Origin: Opisthorchis felineus
Taxonomy: Eukaryota > Platyhelminthes > Trematoda > Opisthorchiida > Opisthorchiidae
DNA: 64,000 nucleotides
Reading direction: 5' to 3'
Assembly (NCBI GenBank): GCA_004794785.1
Contig: SJOL01004031.1
Coordinates: forward strand, 11,121 to 75,120
Part shown: positions 48,101 to 57,964 of the stretch, piece after piece
How the letters are laid out: the number at the start of each line of letters is the position of its first letter
How positions within the stretch are numbered: position 1 is the first letter of the stretch
Notes under the pieces: generated by a model
Seen by the model: only the letters and a program-made list of their open reading frames with translations
Databases searched by the model: none
Told to the model about the DNA's origin: nothing
Position numbers and translations under genes: made by a program

Positions 48101-51100
48101 TTTCAGTGTTTGACCATCGATGTCTTCGGAGCATAGCCCGAGTCGGGTGGGAACACCGGATCAGTAATGCTGAAGTACGTCGAATGGTATTCGGAAGAAA
48201 TAACTCAGCCACGATAGATGACCTGATCACACTGCATAGGTTGCGCTGGCTTGACCACGTGCTCCGTATGCCAGTTGACCGATTTCCTCGAAGGGTTCTT
48301 TTCGCACAACCTCGCGAAGAGTGGGAACGAGCCAGGGGAAGTCAAATAATGACTTGTTAGCGAAGTATGAAAGCCATTAGCAGCTGCGCTGGTCACTGCC
48401 GCCTCCCCGGATTGGGACCCCGAGACGGGACACATCAATGGTTAGAGACATTATCAGAAACGGCCCAGTGGCGCTCGTGCACCTAGGCTATTACCTTCAG
48501 TGCACAGCTCCCTTCCCAGTCTCCCCACTTAAAAGTCCACTATTTACGCATCAAGTATATCAGCTCTTCCCCCCACACCACCTTCACAAATCATCGGTGA
48601 ACGAAACTGTGGCAGCTATAACCACTGTACGACAAGTACACCATTCTTACAGCTGATGATGATGATAATGGGTGCCCCATCCCAGGTACAACAATGACAC
48701 TCTCAACAATGTTCACATGTCACATCGGCCGTCCACTGGTGTCACCAAACGAGTCGCCTTACTTGCTGTGGGTAAGCGAAAACATGCTACTGCTGACGTC
48801 CCCCTTCTTACACTTTCACATGTTCCCACTTCTACCCCAACTCAACCTAATATGAATACTCTCTCCGTAGACCCAAGCCCTAGGACCTGCTTGCCATGCA
48901 TCACACTCAGCTGCACATTCCGTACGTCCGACTTAAGTGTTAACACTAAACACTTCGAAGTCTGTTTTCAAACCCCGAAAGCCGGCCTACTTAGCTGCCT
49001 TTAATATTCCCACAGTGATGCAAGCAGGACAACAAGCGGCTGTTGCTCGTACGCTGAATTCCCTCTGCATTGATGTATGCCGTCTGTCCGGGACAATGAT
49101 ACAGGACGCAAGTACTGTAATCGAAATGACCGCCCCCTCACTCTCTTCAAGGTTCCGGTTGCACAACTCTGGTGCTGCAGAGACTGCTGCACCCGTATAT
49201 GCTAAGGTGGGTATTGTGTTGAGCGACCGCGCGGAAGCGTCTTTGCTTGGTTGGACCGTTGATAGTCGCCTCTGTGCGGTTCGCTTGGAAACGTCAGTGA
49301 AAGAATCTCGAGAAAGTAAGGTTCATCGCACTTTCTTGTTGTGTCTGCTTACGCCCCAACGGACTGTAGCTCTGAACATGCCAAAAAGAGTTTTCACGAT
49401 GCTCGTGCTCTTTTACAACGGGCTAAAAGCTCAGACATTGTTGTGGTTGGTGGTGACATGAACGCCCAGGCCCAATCGGGTGACCGTCTTGGGGTGGATA
49501 CGAAACGCGCGGACAAAGGAGAGCGCGTGCTTCAAATGCGTGCCGATCACAGATTGTTCCTTTGCAGTACCGATTTCCAGAACAACGGAGACCCCTTGAT
49601 GTGGTACCCACAAACGAACCAGCCCCGAATCCAAATAGATCACATCGTCGTCGTTTACCGGTGGCCAGGGTCAATCACTGTCAGCTGCTCCCTCTGGAAT
49701 ACGCAACTCAAATGTGGAACTTCTGTCTGCGGTACAACCCAACTATTGGATTTCTGATAGGACCGTGGCTTCGCTGGAGGCCCGGCGACAGATTTCTTCT
49801 AGCTGCGACCACAAATAAACCCGACGCACCAGTCGACGCCAGGTAAAACTGGGTGTCCGTGTAGACCGAGAAGTAAAAAGGAACGTTTGGACCGCTGGGA
49901 AAAATGCTTCGGACAACTCAGTTGGCCACCTGCTATCTCCAATCCGGAATGCCGGCCTTCAACATAAAGGTGGAATGTAAACATGGAACCTCTTTCAGCC
50001 TTAGAAATGTCCGAGTGTATATCTCTACTCAAGCGTCATCGTGCTCCTAGTCCTGACGATCTTTCACCTGCTCCGTTCAAGGATGGCGGCGAATTCTTCA
50101 GTCAGTGCCCGTCTAGCCTATTCGCGTCTATCTGAGAGGAGAAGACCGTTCCAGATAACCAGACTGAGTCGATTATGGTGCGCATTTTCACCGCACTCGC
50201 GGTGAATGTGGAACGCTTGTAGGTGGAGGTATCTCAGAATGCTAACGATTGGCGAGCACTAAGTTCCCTCCCTCAGCCCCTTTTCACTCGAAGGATCTAA
50301 ATACAGTGACAAACTTTGTGATTGTACGGCAGTGAAGCATCAGTGTCAACGCTGATGCTGCTGTCTCTGATGATGACCCACGTGCCGAAGATGGGGAAAC
50401 TAGTTGCCGTGTCACGGCAACTTCTTCAGGCTTTGGAAACCGGGTAGTATAATTCGCCCTTGCAGCTCTTCGCTCACCGGCCCTTTCCCACACCACCTCC
50501 CCACCCACCGAATGGTACAATCCGGTCAAACTATCTGCCAGTCCTATAGCAACTGTTCCATGTCTAAAGCATCGCCCAGAAAAACAAACCAGAATAATCC
50601 CTTACTAACCTCAAAAGACCTGATCGACGTTGCAACCTTCAATGTCCGCACTCTGTCCCTTGCTGAAACCTTGCTTCCACTATCTGTCGATGTATGTTGT
50701 GCCTCCGAAACATGCACACAAGATCCACCCCTTCGGCATGCACCTCAGGCCGCTCGGGACGAGCTTCAATGTTCCACATTCCACTTTTCAGGTATCCAGT
50801 GATCCTGACGCTCAATTAAAATCAATGCAGGTCGATACTGTAAACGGTGTTTATTGGTCACATCAGCATTCGCCCCAGCAGACTGCAGTTCTGAGTGAGA
50901 AGGATTGGTTTCATAGAGTTTCTTTGTGACTGCTTCGATCAGCGAGAAGGACGCATACAATAATCCTGGCGGTTGATATGAATGCCCAAGTTTGGCGACC
51001 AAACCCGGAAGAAACACGGTTAGGTGGTAGATTCGGAGTCGATGCTCTGCGTACGGACAATGAGGAGCGACTGCTTCAGTTGTGTGCAGATTATCGTCTG

Positions 51101-54100
51101 TTCTTGGCCAGTACGAATTCCCAGCACAACCACTCACATCGGGTTACTTGGAGGCCACCAACCGCAAGACAGTCATGGACTCAATTGGACCAAGTGGCTA
51201 TCAGTTACCGATGGAGAGCCTCAATTAAAGATTTCCGTTCCTTCTGAGGTACGCAACCTGCCCCTAATTATGCCATTGTGCGGGCCCGGTTATCACTTCG
51301 CTTCCGTCAACTTTAAGCGTGCCGAGGCAGAGCAACACATTTCATTAGATTCAATAAGTTTCAGTGGCTTAAGGTTAACTAGCTGATCTGGCTAGAAAGC
51401 CAATGGAAACGCAGTCTTCCGGATGACGATTGTTTGGAGGTTGAGTGGAAGCGAGTTAACGAAGCCATACTCTCAGCTTTCAGAACTGTTTGTCCAAGCC
51501 ATCCGACTCGACTAAATGAAGATTGGAAACCGTCGAGATCAGCAGGTCTTATTGCTGCCAGAAAGGCCAAACCAGCATAGAGCGACGGTGATAGTGAACG
51601 CAGAACCCTCAAACACCGGATAATCAACAGCTTGGAAAACGACAGAGAACGCTGGTGAATTGCGAAGGCCCAGGAGGTGGAGAAGGCTTTTGCGGTAGAC
51701 CGCAGTCGCGCCCTATTTCAAGTGATTCGACTGACCAAAAAGAAGACAAGTGACAGCGAAACAATATGCGAAAAAGAAGGACAAGTCACTCGCAAGATCA
51801 TCGTTTTGAGCGATAGGCTGAACACTTCAGAGAACAGTTCAGCTGGCCTCCTTCAACATAGCCACTGGACAAACCCAGCGAACCTGATTGGAACATCGAC
51901 ACCAGCCCGCCAACAACCACAGAAATCCGGCGTGTGATATCAATCCTCCAACGCGACAAGGCACCTGGTCCGGTGGGTCTGCGCCCCGCACTCTTCAAAG
52001 AGGTTGGGGAGATCCTGACGGAAAATCTTACGACCATACTTCATGAGATTTGGAACGAAAACAGAATGTCAGTGAAAAGGAACTCCTCGACCGTGATACC
52101 AATTTTAAAATAAGGTGCAAGAACGTCATGAGAAAACCATCGTGGCATCAGCCTGGTATCCATCGCATCTAAGGTGCTCTCTGGGCTTATTTTGCGTACG
52201 TTGGTCGATTGTCGAGAGAGACGAATTTGTGAGAATCAAGCTGGGTTTCGCCCTTGCCGAGGATGCATCGACCATATCTTTGCCTTCAGACAAGTTTTTG
52301 GACAGCGTCAATCCTTCAAACGTCTAACGTTGGTCGCCTTTCTCGTTCTGAAAGTTGCTTTTGACTCTGTTGATCGTTAGAAGCTTTGGCGGTGCCTGGT
52401 GAGGGCTCTGTATGCGAACTCCTGTGGGTGCGTACGAGTATACGGCAAGCTGTCGCCTGAATTCACCACGTCCAGTGGTGTAGGGCGAAATTTCGCTCTC
52501 TAGTCTTTCCTCTTCAAATTCTTTATTGATATGCCGCTTGAAATTTCTCTGCCTTGCTCTGAAACTCCGGGGACTGAAATGCTCCCATGGCATCCGCGAA
52601 CAGACATTGGGTATGTGGACGGTATTCATCTACTTGGTACAGGTTTTTGGAAATGCAAATCACTTCAAATGACCTAAATAATTCTACCGATTCAAACCTG
52701 AGAAGTGTAAAATGCTGCTACAAGAGTGGGTGGGATCAAACCCAAACCTCATGCTTGCAGATAAGCCAATGGGCTTGGTAGTTAATTTTGTTTACCTGGG
52801 CAGCTGTATAAGTTCCGGTGTACTGGCTAGGGACGAGATTACTCCTCGAATCGGAAGGCCATGGCAGCAATCGGTAACCTCCGACACCTATGGCATAGGA
52901 TTGAAGTCAGCTTACCCATCAAGGGCAAGATATACACAGCGGCTATGCGATGTATCGTTTTATGGATCAGAATGTGGCCTTTACGCGCACAAGATGCAAA
53001 AAAACTGTCAGTCTTTGGTCACCGGTGTCCACAATGCACCATCCGAGTTTGGTGGGAACATCGAATTAGCAATGCTGATGGTCTTGGGAAAATGGAACTT
53101 TCCCACAATGAATGAGTGACTCACGCTTCACACGTTGTGCTGGTTAGGACGTGCATTGCGCATACCAGAGGACCGTCTGTTTCGCAGAGCTCTTTTCGCC
53201 CAAGCCTGTGCTGAGTGGAAGCGACCGAGAGGTGGGGAGTCTATGGCCTGGCAATGAAGTAGGAAAACGCTAATCAGGTCAGATTGACAACTGTCGTCTC
53301 CCTGGATGGGGACCCCGAAACTCAACTCATCCATGGTTAATGACACAGAAAGACGTGGCCCAGTCAAGCAGTCAGCGTTGCTCGTGAATCAAAGCCATCG
53401 CCTTCAATGGTTAAAACTAACCGATCATGCCTCCAACGCTTGGCTATATCTCCAACGCTCTCCCGTTTTCCGGTGGCCAAAACTGTAGCAGCTGGAACCA
53501 ACGTACGCTTGGTACATGGCTTATAGATGACAATCTATCTAGTCGCGCGAGATAATGCCGGAGAACCTCTTGGATACAACTTACAGACCGGTAACACGAA
53601 TTTCCTGTGCTCCTTAGGGAAATTGGAATGACCGTCTGAGCTTACTTTCGTGTGTGTATTGTATTCATTCCAAATAGTTTGAACTGCTAGGCTTTCTTCT
53701 CCACAAATCATTTCATTGACGAATATTTTCCTCTGGTCCGTTAATCCATTCAGTTCAGGCGGGGTGCTGTCTTTTACTGCACTAAATCCTCCATTTCCTT
53801 GGGGTTCGAAATCCACCAGCGCCCTTCCGCTTTTACTCAACTGTCTTTCGGTCAGAAACCATTACAACTTCCACTGCGATCCTCTTGTATGTGACTGCAA
53901 TGTTGGATTTTGATACGTACTTATAGCACCATGGGAAGCTTCGCAGTCCGTGTCCTTAGTTATGAATGGCTTCGCACGAGTATCCTAGGAATTTATCGAA
54001 CCCAAACGTCCTGGTTTGCTGTCAGCCGTCCAAATAAGCAATAAACGCCGGACACTAAACACAGTACACCATACCCGTAGCCGCCGGGCCCAGGTACCGA

Positions 54101-54675
54101 GCACGATACAAAGCCGCTCAGCAAGACAGTTTCCCACCCGGTCAAGGCATAATTTACAAACAAAAATTAAATATTCATAGAAATAGAGGATAATATCCCG
54201 TTATATAACATAGCGTATGCTACACTACCTACCTTTCAGTGAATGTTTTACATTTATGCATCAATTCCACCGCATCCATACATGTTACATCTACATGCTT
54301 CCCAACGCCATTGAGTTCCACGTTATTCCGAATCAACTCAACTGCCCTCACATCCAGATCGTTAGCCACTATCTTTGAAACCTTTGGGACTTCTAAGGCG
54401 AAACGGACAGACCGGATGCCAGTGGCGGACAAGGCCTCGAGAATCCTCAAACCATCATAGGTAGGGCAAGTATCTCCTGCACCACGTTTCATCTGCCGGT
54501 GTTTGCGTGCGATCCATTCACTTTGGTGCAGCAGTTGGTATTGTTGTAGCATAGCGACGGTGATGTCACGATTGAATTCCTGAACACGATTATAGAAAAC
54601 ACCCTCGGGCAGGATGGTTCTGGCTTTTCCTTCCTCAACATGCCCGATAACGGGCTTTGCAGGTGACTCAGCCAT
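24065..54675 (-). CDS. TRMT1: tRNA (guanine(26)-N2)-dimethyltransferase, seven spliced exons
   Basis: SAM-dependent enzyme of the Trm1 family that makes N2,N2-dimethylguanosine at position 26 of tRNAs. CDS is complement(join(24065..24137, 26395..26829, 27450..27699, 31157..31436, 35571..35756, 42545..42737, 54233..54675)), 1,860 nt, 619 residues. All donors are GT, all acceptors AG, and all phases agree. Seen: VQEFNRD near residue 31, the SAM motif [10 protein letters not shown] 79-88, acidic Asp106, catalytic DIDPYG 153-158, a four-Cys zinc site (CTGC 270-273 and CAEC 303-306), EELPDV, and the C-terminal KTDAP and DANPPSR motifs. Upstream in-frame stops support ATG 54675. Compared with human TRMT1 it lacks the N-terminal mitochondrial presequence and the C-terminal CCCH finger. 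The gene spans 30.6 kb because of repeat-filled introns. Confidence 0.95.
25375..25505 (-). mobile_element. tRNA-derived SINE S1, minus strand, head damaged
   Basis: The body words CGTTCAGCTGTAAAACCCTTTCGG, CTAGCTGCCATGCCACCCGGAGG and GGGCTACTGCCAGGTTGCC match S1, but the tRNA-like head is lost or heavily mutated after 25500. Confidence 0.7.
25860..26060 (-). repeat. Hammerhead-like repeat HL, copy 4 (core missing)
   Basis: Shares ATGTGCTACACAAAGGCCGC, CAGTTGGTAGGATATTCGAG and GGAAACTACTCACAGGTTTCC with copies at 11450, 18815 and 20900. It provides the uninterrupted version of the LINE target site at 20956. No catalytic core seen. Confidence 0.55.
26395..26829 (-). CDS. TRMT1: TRMT1 coding exon 6
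   Basis: Acceptor GGTTTTCAG, donor GTCAG|GTTGGT, 435 nt. It encodes [25 protein letters not shown] and [11 protein letters not shown] (the LL.A.FR.S.SHA...KTDAP...WDI family block). A variable, charged Lys/Arg-Ser stretch follows, then [17 protein letters not shown] (family DANPSSR). The variable linker may act as a basic tRNA-contacting or nuclear-targeting segment; that is inference. Confidence 0.94.
27450..27699 (-). CDS. TRMT1: TRMT1 coding exon 5
   Basis: Acceptor ATCCCTCAG at 27700-27701, donor CTACA|GTACGT; 250 nt entering with two bases and leaving two. It encodes a linker [18 protein letters not shown], then [31 protein letters not shown], the conserved EELPDVP.YY..D.L region. A longer upstream open frame exists, but only the 27700 acceptor satisfies the phase. 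Confidence 0.92.
27700..31156 (-). other. TRMT1 intron 4
   Basis: 3,457 nt. It contains hammerhead-like core copy 5 at 27918-27958. No coding or repeat match is seen across 28150-31100. Confidence 0.8.
27918..27958 (-). ncRNA. Hammerhead-ribozyme-like core, copy 5
   Basis: On the minus strand: CTGATGAG exact, stem II GCCC/GGGC perfect with loop CAAGCA, CAAAAC (consensus CGAAAC, one change), CAGGTGGTG, then the expected CTGTC is lost. Outside this 40-base core the similarity to the other copies fades. Confidence 0.35.
31157..31436 (-). CDS. TRMT1: TRMT1 coding exon 4 (second zinc half-site)
   Basis: Acceptor TTCCTAATAG, donor CTCGAG|GTTAGT, 280 nt. It encodes [36 protein letters not shown] and [15 protein letters not shown], matching the human CGPPV.PECEHCG..H.LGGP.W..P segment. 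The CAEC pair completes the zinc site begun by CTGC at the end of exon 3. Confidence 0.95.
31893..31952. repeat. Compound microsatellite (AC)n-(ATC)n-(AAC)n
   Basis: A run of CA dinucleotides passes into ATC repeats and then about ten AAC triplets within 60 bases. Confidence 0.9.
32095..32430 (-). mobile_element. LINE ORF2 C-terminal fragment
   Basis: Minus-strand frames give [28 protein letters not shown] and LDSC...[17 protein letters not shown], corresponding to [24 protein letters not shown] and GWGPRD..QWLETL.. of the family. Frame changes show it is defective. Same strand as TRMT1. Confidence 0.7.
32517..32580 (-). repeat. Hammerhead-like repeat HL, edge fragment
   Basis: GGTGAAAACCCTTTGACAGCCCAC matches the GTCGACGAAAACCCTTGACAG edge at 21660 and 20730. 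The following core is too altered to call. Confidence 0.4.
35571..35756 (-). CDS. TRMT1: TRMT1 coding exon 3 (first zinc half-site)
   Basis: Acceptor GCAAACAG, donor ACA|GTGAGT, exactly 62 codons, phase 0 both sides. It encodes [39 protein letters not shown] and ends FSCTGCT, matching ALRI.LHS...[21 protein letters not shown] and the first CxxC pair. Confidence 0.95.
36290..37450 (+). mobile_element. LINE family C, endonuclease end to RT start (degraded)
   Basis: [12 protein letters not shown] at about 36299 is the endonuclease GDFN motif. Later [14 protein letters not shown], then [19 protein letters not shown] (36.9-37.4 kb) match the linker and the start of the reverse transcriptase (IW.EE.VP.D.KDA.IV.LYK). 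Several frame breaks. It appears to continue at 38206 after an inserted element. Confidence 0.65.
37470..38205 (+). mobile_element. Family-A LINE 5' UTR and start of endonuclease ORF, nested
   Basis: The first 270 bases match 46344-46640 (GGACCTTACCGTGGT, GGTTGGAGGCTGGAACAT-type words, CCTCCTGTCTA), the 5' UTR of the family-A element. The continuation matches 48672-49000 and reaches [11 protein letters not shown], the start of the endonuclease domain (TFNVRTL in other copies). It separates two parts of LINE family C. Confidence 0.65.
38206..39350 (+). mobile_element. LINE family C, reverse-transcriptase continuation
   Basis: [12 protein letters not shown] and [12 protein letters not shown] at 38250-38370 are the RT palm start (CGFR.GR.T.D, F.DF..AFD). 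Later [18 protein letters not shown] and [16 protein letters not shown] are C-terminal ORF2 blocks. Frame breaks throughout; dead. Confidence 0.6.
40380..41240 (-). mobile_element. LINE endonuclease C-terminus and linker, minus strand
   Basis: Minus-strand reading gives [19 protein letters not shown] (end of EEP domain; elsewhere DCRSFWNT..DSDHALV), then [27 protein letters not shown] and [10 protein letters not shown] with FGQKFSWPP, the linker into reverse transcriptase. The plus-strand ORFs here (40436-40906, 40943-41239) are shadows. Confidence 0.75.
41445..41640 (+). mobile_element. tRNA-derived SINE S1, plus strand
   Basis: Head GAGGTAGCTCAGTGGTTAAG then GGTCCATGATTCGGCC, body CGACTGCTCCTGTCTAAGC and TGGCAGTACCTCGGCC, tail (ATT)n. 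Well preserved; only the B-box is altered. Confidence 0.8.
42545..42737 (-). CDS. TRMT1: TRMT1 coding exon 2 (catalytic DPYG motif)
   Basis: Acceptor TTGTCAG, donor ACG|GTTCGT, 193 nt. It encodes [34 protein letters not shown], then [16 protein letters not shown]. DxDPYG is the methyl-acceptor pocket motif of N2-guanine methyltransferases; the exon matches human TRMT1 with hardly a gap. Confidence 0.97.
43494..43690 (+). mobile_element. tRNA-derived SINE S1, plus strand
   Basis: Head GGGGCGAGATTGCCCAGGTGG then GGTCCGTGCTTCGAACCCG (good B box), body CTGTCCAGGCTGGGG and GGCAGTATCTCAGCCC, ending with ACAACTGAACGGTATAA. Together with the 59955 copy this gives the best view of the tRNA-like head. 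Confidence 0.82.
46344..48665 (+). mobile_element. Family-A LINE with both ends but endonuclease deleted
   Basis: The 5' UTR (46344-46640; partner 37470) is joined directly to the linker [14 protein letters not shown] blocks follow: [112 protein letters not shown] and [12 protein letters not shown]. The 3' UTR ends in (TGATGA)n. YADN replaces the catalytic YADD and there are three or more frame breaks, so it is inactive. RTE-like, antisense to TRMT1. Confidence 0.88.
48668..50280 (+). mobile_element. Family-A LINE, endonuclease part, 3' truncated
   Basis: Starts within the 5' region shared with 37790, then [83 protein letters not shown] and [11 protein letters not shown]: the endonuclease/exonuclease/phosphatase domain in order, with GDMNAQ as a catalytic motif. 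It stops after a short RT linker (APSPDDL near 50050). The broken second half follows no family-A 3' end. Confidence 0.82.
50300..53540 (+). mobile_element. Family-B LINE, near full length but heavily mutated
   Basis: Blocks in order: VATFNVRTL (50630), [23 protein letters not shown] (51010), [20 protein letters not shown] (51690), [19 protein letters not shown] (51970), [16 protein letters not shown] (52250), VAFDSVDR (52370), [19 protein letters not shown] (52780), [16 protein letters not shown] (52890), then the 3' UTR shared with 8340-8515. It is the old relative of the fresh copies at 7608 and 20957. Antisense to TRMT1. Confidence 0.85.
54233..54675 (-). CDS. TRMT1: TRMT1 coding exon 1
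   Basis: ATG at 54675-54673 with G at +4; the frame is closed just upstream. 147 codons plus two bases, donor GAAAG|GTAGGT. It encodes [19 protein letters not shown], then [20 protein letters not shown] (SAM motif I) and [19 protein letters not shown]. It starts right before the core domain, so no mitochondrial presequence is present in this isoform. Confidence 0.95.
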
Positions 54676-54780
54676 TTGGCCGCTAATATGTCGCTAAATA
54701 TATCGCTAAATATGACCGCAATCAACCCACCAAAAGGCGTGCAATTCTCGAGGTCAACATTTAAAAAGCGCGATCCAAGG

Positions 54781-55177
54781 TCAGTTCAATCGAATCCACT
54801 CTCCTCGAGCCGAAGATGTTTTGGGATTGTCAGTTGTCAGTCTGTCCTCAAGGTCAAAACACTTCAGTCCATCAGCCAGTTTTGTACACGCTCTACTTGA
54901 ATACCCTGTAATCCTGATTGCAGGGATCGCCAGCGGTCCAACCACACAACCCAGCATGTTTAATACTTGGTAGTCTGAAAATTGATAGGCTAAGCTTAGT
55001 ATAATAGACTGCTGGGCTAAATCAGGTATACCCCTGGCTGAGAGACAAGCTCGATCACTGTAGACTGCGTGGTGATTCTGGTCATGACCGAGGGCGGTTA
55101 TTCGTCTACCGGAACGCCGTTCATCACACCGCGAGAATAGTTCCAAGGCGCTACATTTCCTGGTGGTATAGAACCAG
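54781..55177 (-). CDS. Possible exon of a gene directly upstream of TRMT1
   Basis: An uninterrupted minus-strand frame of about 130 codons, free of ATG at its left edge but open from about 55177. It contains SARGIPDLAQQSIILSLAY, FSDYQVLNMLG and CTKLADGLKCFDLEDRL, which look helix-rich and protein-like. It ends 105 bases before the TRMT1 start on the same strand. I do not recognise a family, and the acceptor candidates (AATGTAG, CCACCAG) are weak. It could be a chance ORF. Confidence 0.3.
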
Positions 55178-56911
55178 AGTACTCGAAACTTTCATCTAAA
55201 AAATTTATAACAAATTGTTTGTTGATCTAAGCCCCAAAGTATGCCATTCCATTGAAGAATTGCAAGCTCTCTCGCGAGTGAAGGACTTCAGCTTTCAGTG
55301 TGACCTTTGTGGTGTTTTGTACCTTTCTTTTGCTTTCATTATAACGTTACGTATTTCACCAATTTCATAAACGATTTTTGTTTGAACACGCAAAACCACA
55401 AAAACGCGCATTTGTACAAATTACATACAATACAGGCGTGGTCGCATTCTCTGATTTTCTCTTTTCATTTCACTCGCGCTTACAGCGGTTATTCGCGAGC
55501 TTCATATGCTAACTCTGGTATCAAAACATTTCAGACTGTCTTTGGAGTTAATTGTATATGAGAGCTTCCCGGAAAGATGACCCCTGGACATCCACGACCG
55601 GATTATTATTTATTCACTGATCTGGGCCAACGACGAACTATTTTAAAAAGAACAATTCTTAGTGAGTCTGTTCCATTCGGCCCTTTTTATTATTGTGTAC
55701 TCAATTCAGAGTAATTATATTTATTTCTTTGCCACACGCTTCCTAAAGTAGTTTTTTTGGGTACCCAAACCACTACACCTTCAACCCTACCAGCTGATTG
55801 GTACAGCTTGCATGCTTGACAAAGTCATGGAGGTAATTAACATCAGACATTCGTGAGACCTTTTGGAACCAAATAAAAGTTGCGTGAAAGTTGGTTCATT
55901 TTTCTCCTTGGACCTTTAACGAAACTGTCAACCAAATTGATCTGTGGCGATGCGCCCCCGTGGATTCTTCCCCGTTAGCCACAAATTTTCTATGACGGTA
56001 CAGAGGGGCCACCTTCGCAGGAAACGCTCGTTAAAAGGGTCCCTAATGGCTCCTGTTTCTTGTGCGTGCCAAAGGTTGCGTAAGATCCTCGGATTACCCT
56101 GCTTAACGCACATAGGCGCCGGTCTATATCACCCGCAGGCGACCAGCATTGTGTTTGTGAATGGTTCGCCGTTTAAAAAAGACCTATGAACCCGGAAAAA
56201 CGCACCCATATGCATATCGCCAGGAAAAAATATGCCAACTCGTCTATCTCTTGAGTGCCTATCCGAGCACGCCGCCATCCTCGACTCCTGAGAAAGTATC
56301 TCTTTTGTCTTCACGTTTAGTCGTTCCTGGTTATTTTGCTCGTGTTTACCATAGACGACGTCCGTTGGTTTGGTACCATCACCAGGATGAAGTGAAGGTT
56401 CACTGACTACAGCTCTAAAATCTGTGTCGTTCTATCTCTCTGGGGGAGTAGTGGAGGCGTGTCAGACTCAGCTGGGCGACGTTTGACCAGAGCAAGCTGG
56501 TCACCTTGAAGGCTTTCCACCAGGGGCAAGAGAAAACGGCCCTGATGTTGGTCATAAGTGCCTTCTCAAAGCTGAGCCGGGTTACTGCTAAGGGTGGTTC
56601 TCCTTCTGTTTTTCGGCCCACCGATCCACAAGCGGCTGAAAAGTGGTTTAAAACGGCCCTGTTGGAAGTAGTGGCGAACCCGACTGCCTAAGTGTTGCTG
56701 TTAGTTTGGCCGGACTTGAAGGCGGTCTGCGTCAACGGTTGCTGTGAGCGGTCCGTCGACGGCTTGCCACCGATAGTCAGCAGTCAATAACGACTGGTAA
56801 GACTGATAACAAATTTGAGTTCGATAATCGATGGTCGCAAGGGTGACACTAAAAAACTACAGTCAACAGCGGTACCTTGGGGCAATCTCACAGGAATCGT
56901 ACAACTACCAA
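55178..56911. other. Upstream flank, no gene recognised
   Basis: AT-rich from 55200 to 55900. Overlapping ORFs at 55944-56189, 56161-56406 and 56506-56691 (+) have no family match; the last ends SVFRPTDPQAAEKWFKTALL, which is protein-like but has no supporting splice context. Confidence 0.4.
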
Positions 56912-57964
56912 CTAGAAGTACCCAATGTCCAGTGATACCGCGGATATTAACACCTTAGGCACTATCACAACACTGGGGTAAAATGCAGTAAGAGCTGACT
57001 GTGGGATATTGGACTCAACACTTCCAGTGTCAACAATGAAATCATATTTTTGACCAGGGGTGGATATCAAAGTTTTGAAAAGGTGTGACGAATCTTGAGG
57101 CAAAATTGATAAAGAAAGGGTAGAAATGTCTTCAGATAATGCTTCCACGTCAGTATTTAGATCAGAAGTTAAGTGACACTTTTTTGGACTTATAGGCAAG
57201 ATGAAGGTGTTCCGTTTTCCCGCAGATAAAACACTCCGCTTGCCTGTTATGGCATGAATAGCTGGAATGATTTCGTCCACAAAGTTCACACTTCCCGATC
57301 TTTGAACCGCTGAATTGGAATTACGATCTGTGAAGCGATGTATTGATGAATTTGGAGCACGAAAATTTGTTTCGAGTTTTGAATACTTTCTTTTAGAATA
57401 ATTTAACAATACTGCTTCATCAGTCTACGTTGCCTGCTTTACAGCTCCATATTGCTCACATATTTTCCGAATAGTTTGAAATTTTTGGTCTGAATAGAGC
57501 AGCAGCTTCTGTTGTAATTCGGGCGATTGAATACCAGCAATGAGTCTATCACGCAGTTGGTCCTCTAGTTGGGCACCGTAGTCACATTTGGCTGCCTATG
57601 TCTGTAACTATAATACAAAATCACGAACCGATTGAGAAGGGAAGCAAATCAACATGTTGATCCTAGCTCTTTCGGCTGCTACGAAGTTAGTAGCTTTGAA
57701 TTGTTACAGAACTTTTTTCTTCAATGCATCATAAGAAATATCGATTAGACATTCATGATATACTAAGTTCTTGATCAATGTATACGCCTCCTTACCAACA
57801 GAATGTAGAAAATCCGCCGTGGCTTTCTTATCACCTATATTGGATTTTGTAAGACACCATATGTCAAACCGTTCCAAATAATCCTCTACGTCTCGCGCAG
57901 TTGAATTAACATCTAATGGTTCCATGTCGGCAGGCATGATGAATTGTTCCAATCGTGACGCCAA
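56912..57964 (-). mobile_element. Ty3/gypsy-like gag and protease remnant
   Basis: Minus strand: 57964-57704 encodes an N-terminal gag-like segment (MASRLEQFIMPADMEPLD, DYLERFDIWCLTK, KATADFLHSVGKEAY). Decayed capsid words follow (AQLEDQLRDRLIAGI, KICEQYGA at 57.6-57.4 kb), then 57409-56912 with KYDFIVDTGSVESNIP, the aspartic protease DTG active-site motif. Stops and frame breaks separate the parts. No reverse transcriptase or LTR is found downstream, so the element is truncated. It resembles gag-pol of trematode gypsy elements such as CsRn1 relatives. Confidence 0.7.

Larger units (their letters stand above)
42738..54232 (-). other. TRMT1 intron 1
   Basis: 11,495 nt from GTAGGT (54232) to TTGTCAG (42738). 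It carries an S1 SINE (43494) and the LINE array 46344-53540. The 43900-46300 stretch has ORF scraps (for example 45419-45673 and 45807-46025) that I cannot assign; a decayed LTR retroelement is possible. The 53550-54230 stretch shows nothing. Confidence 0.85.
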
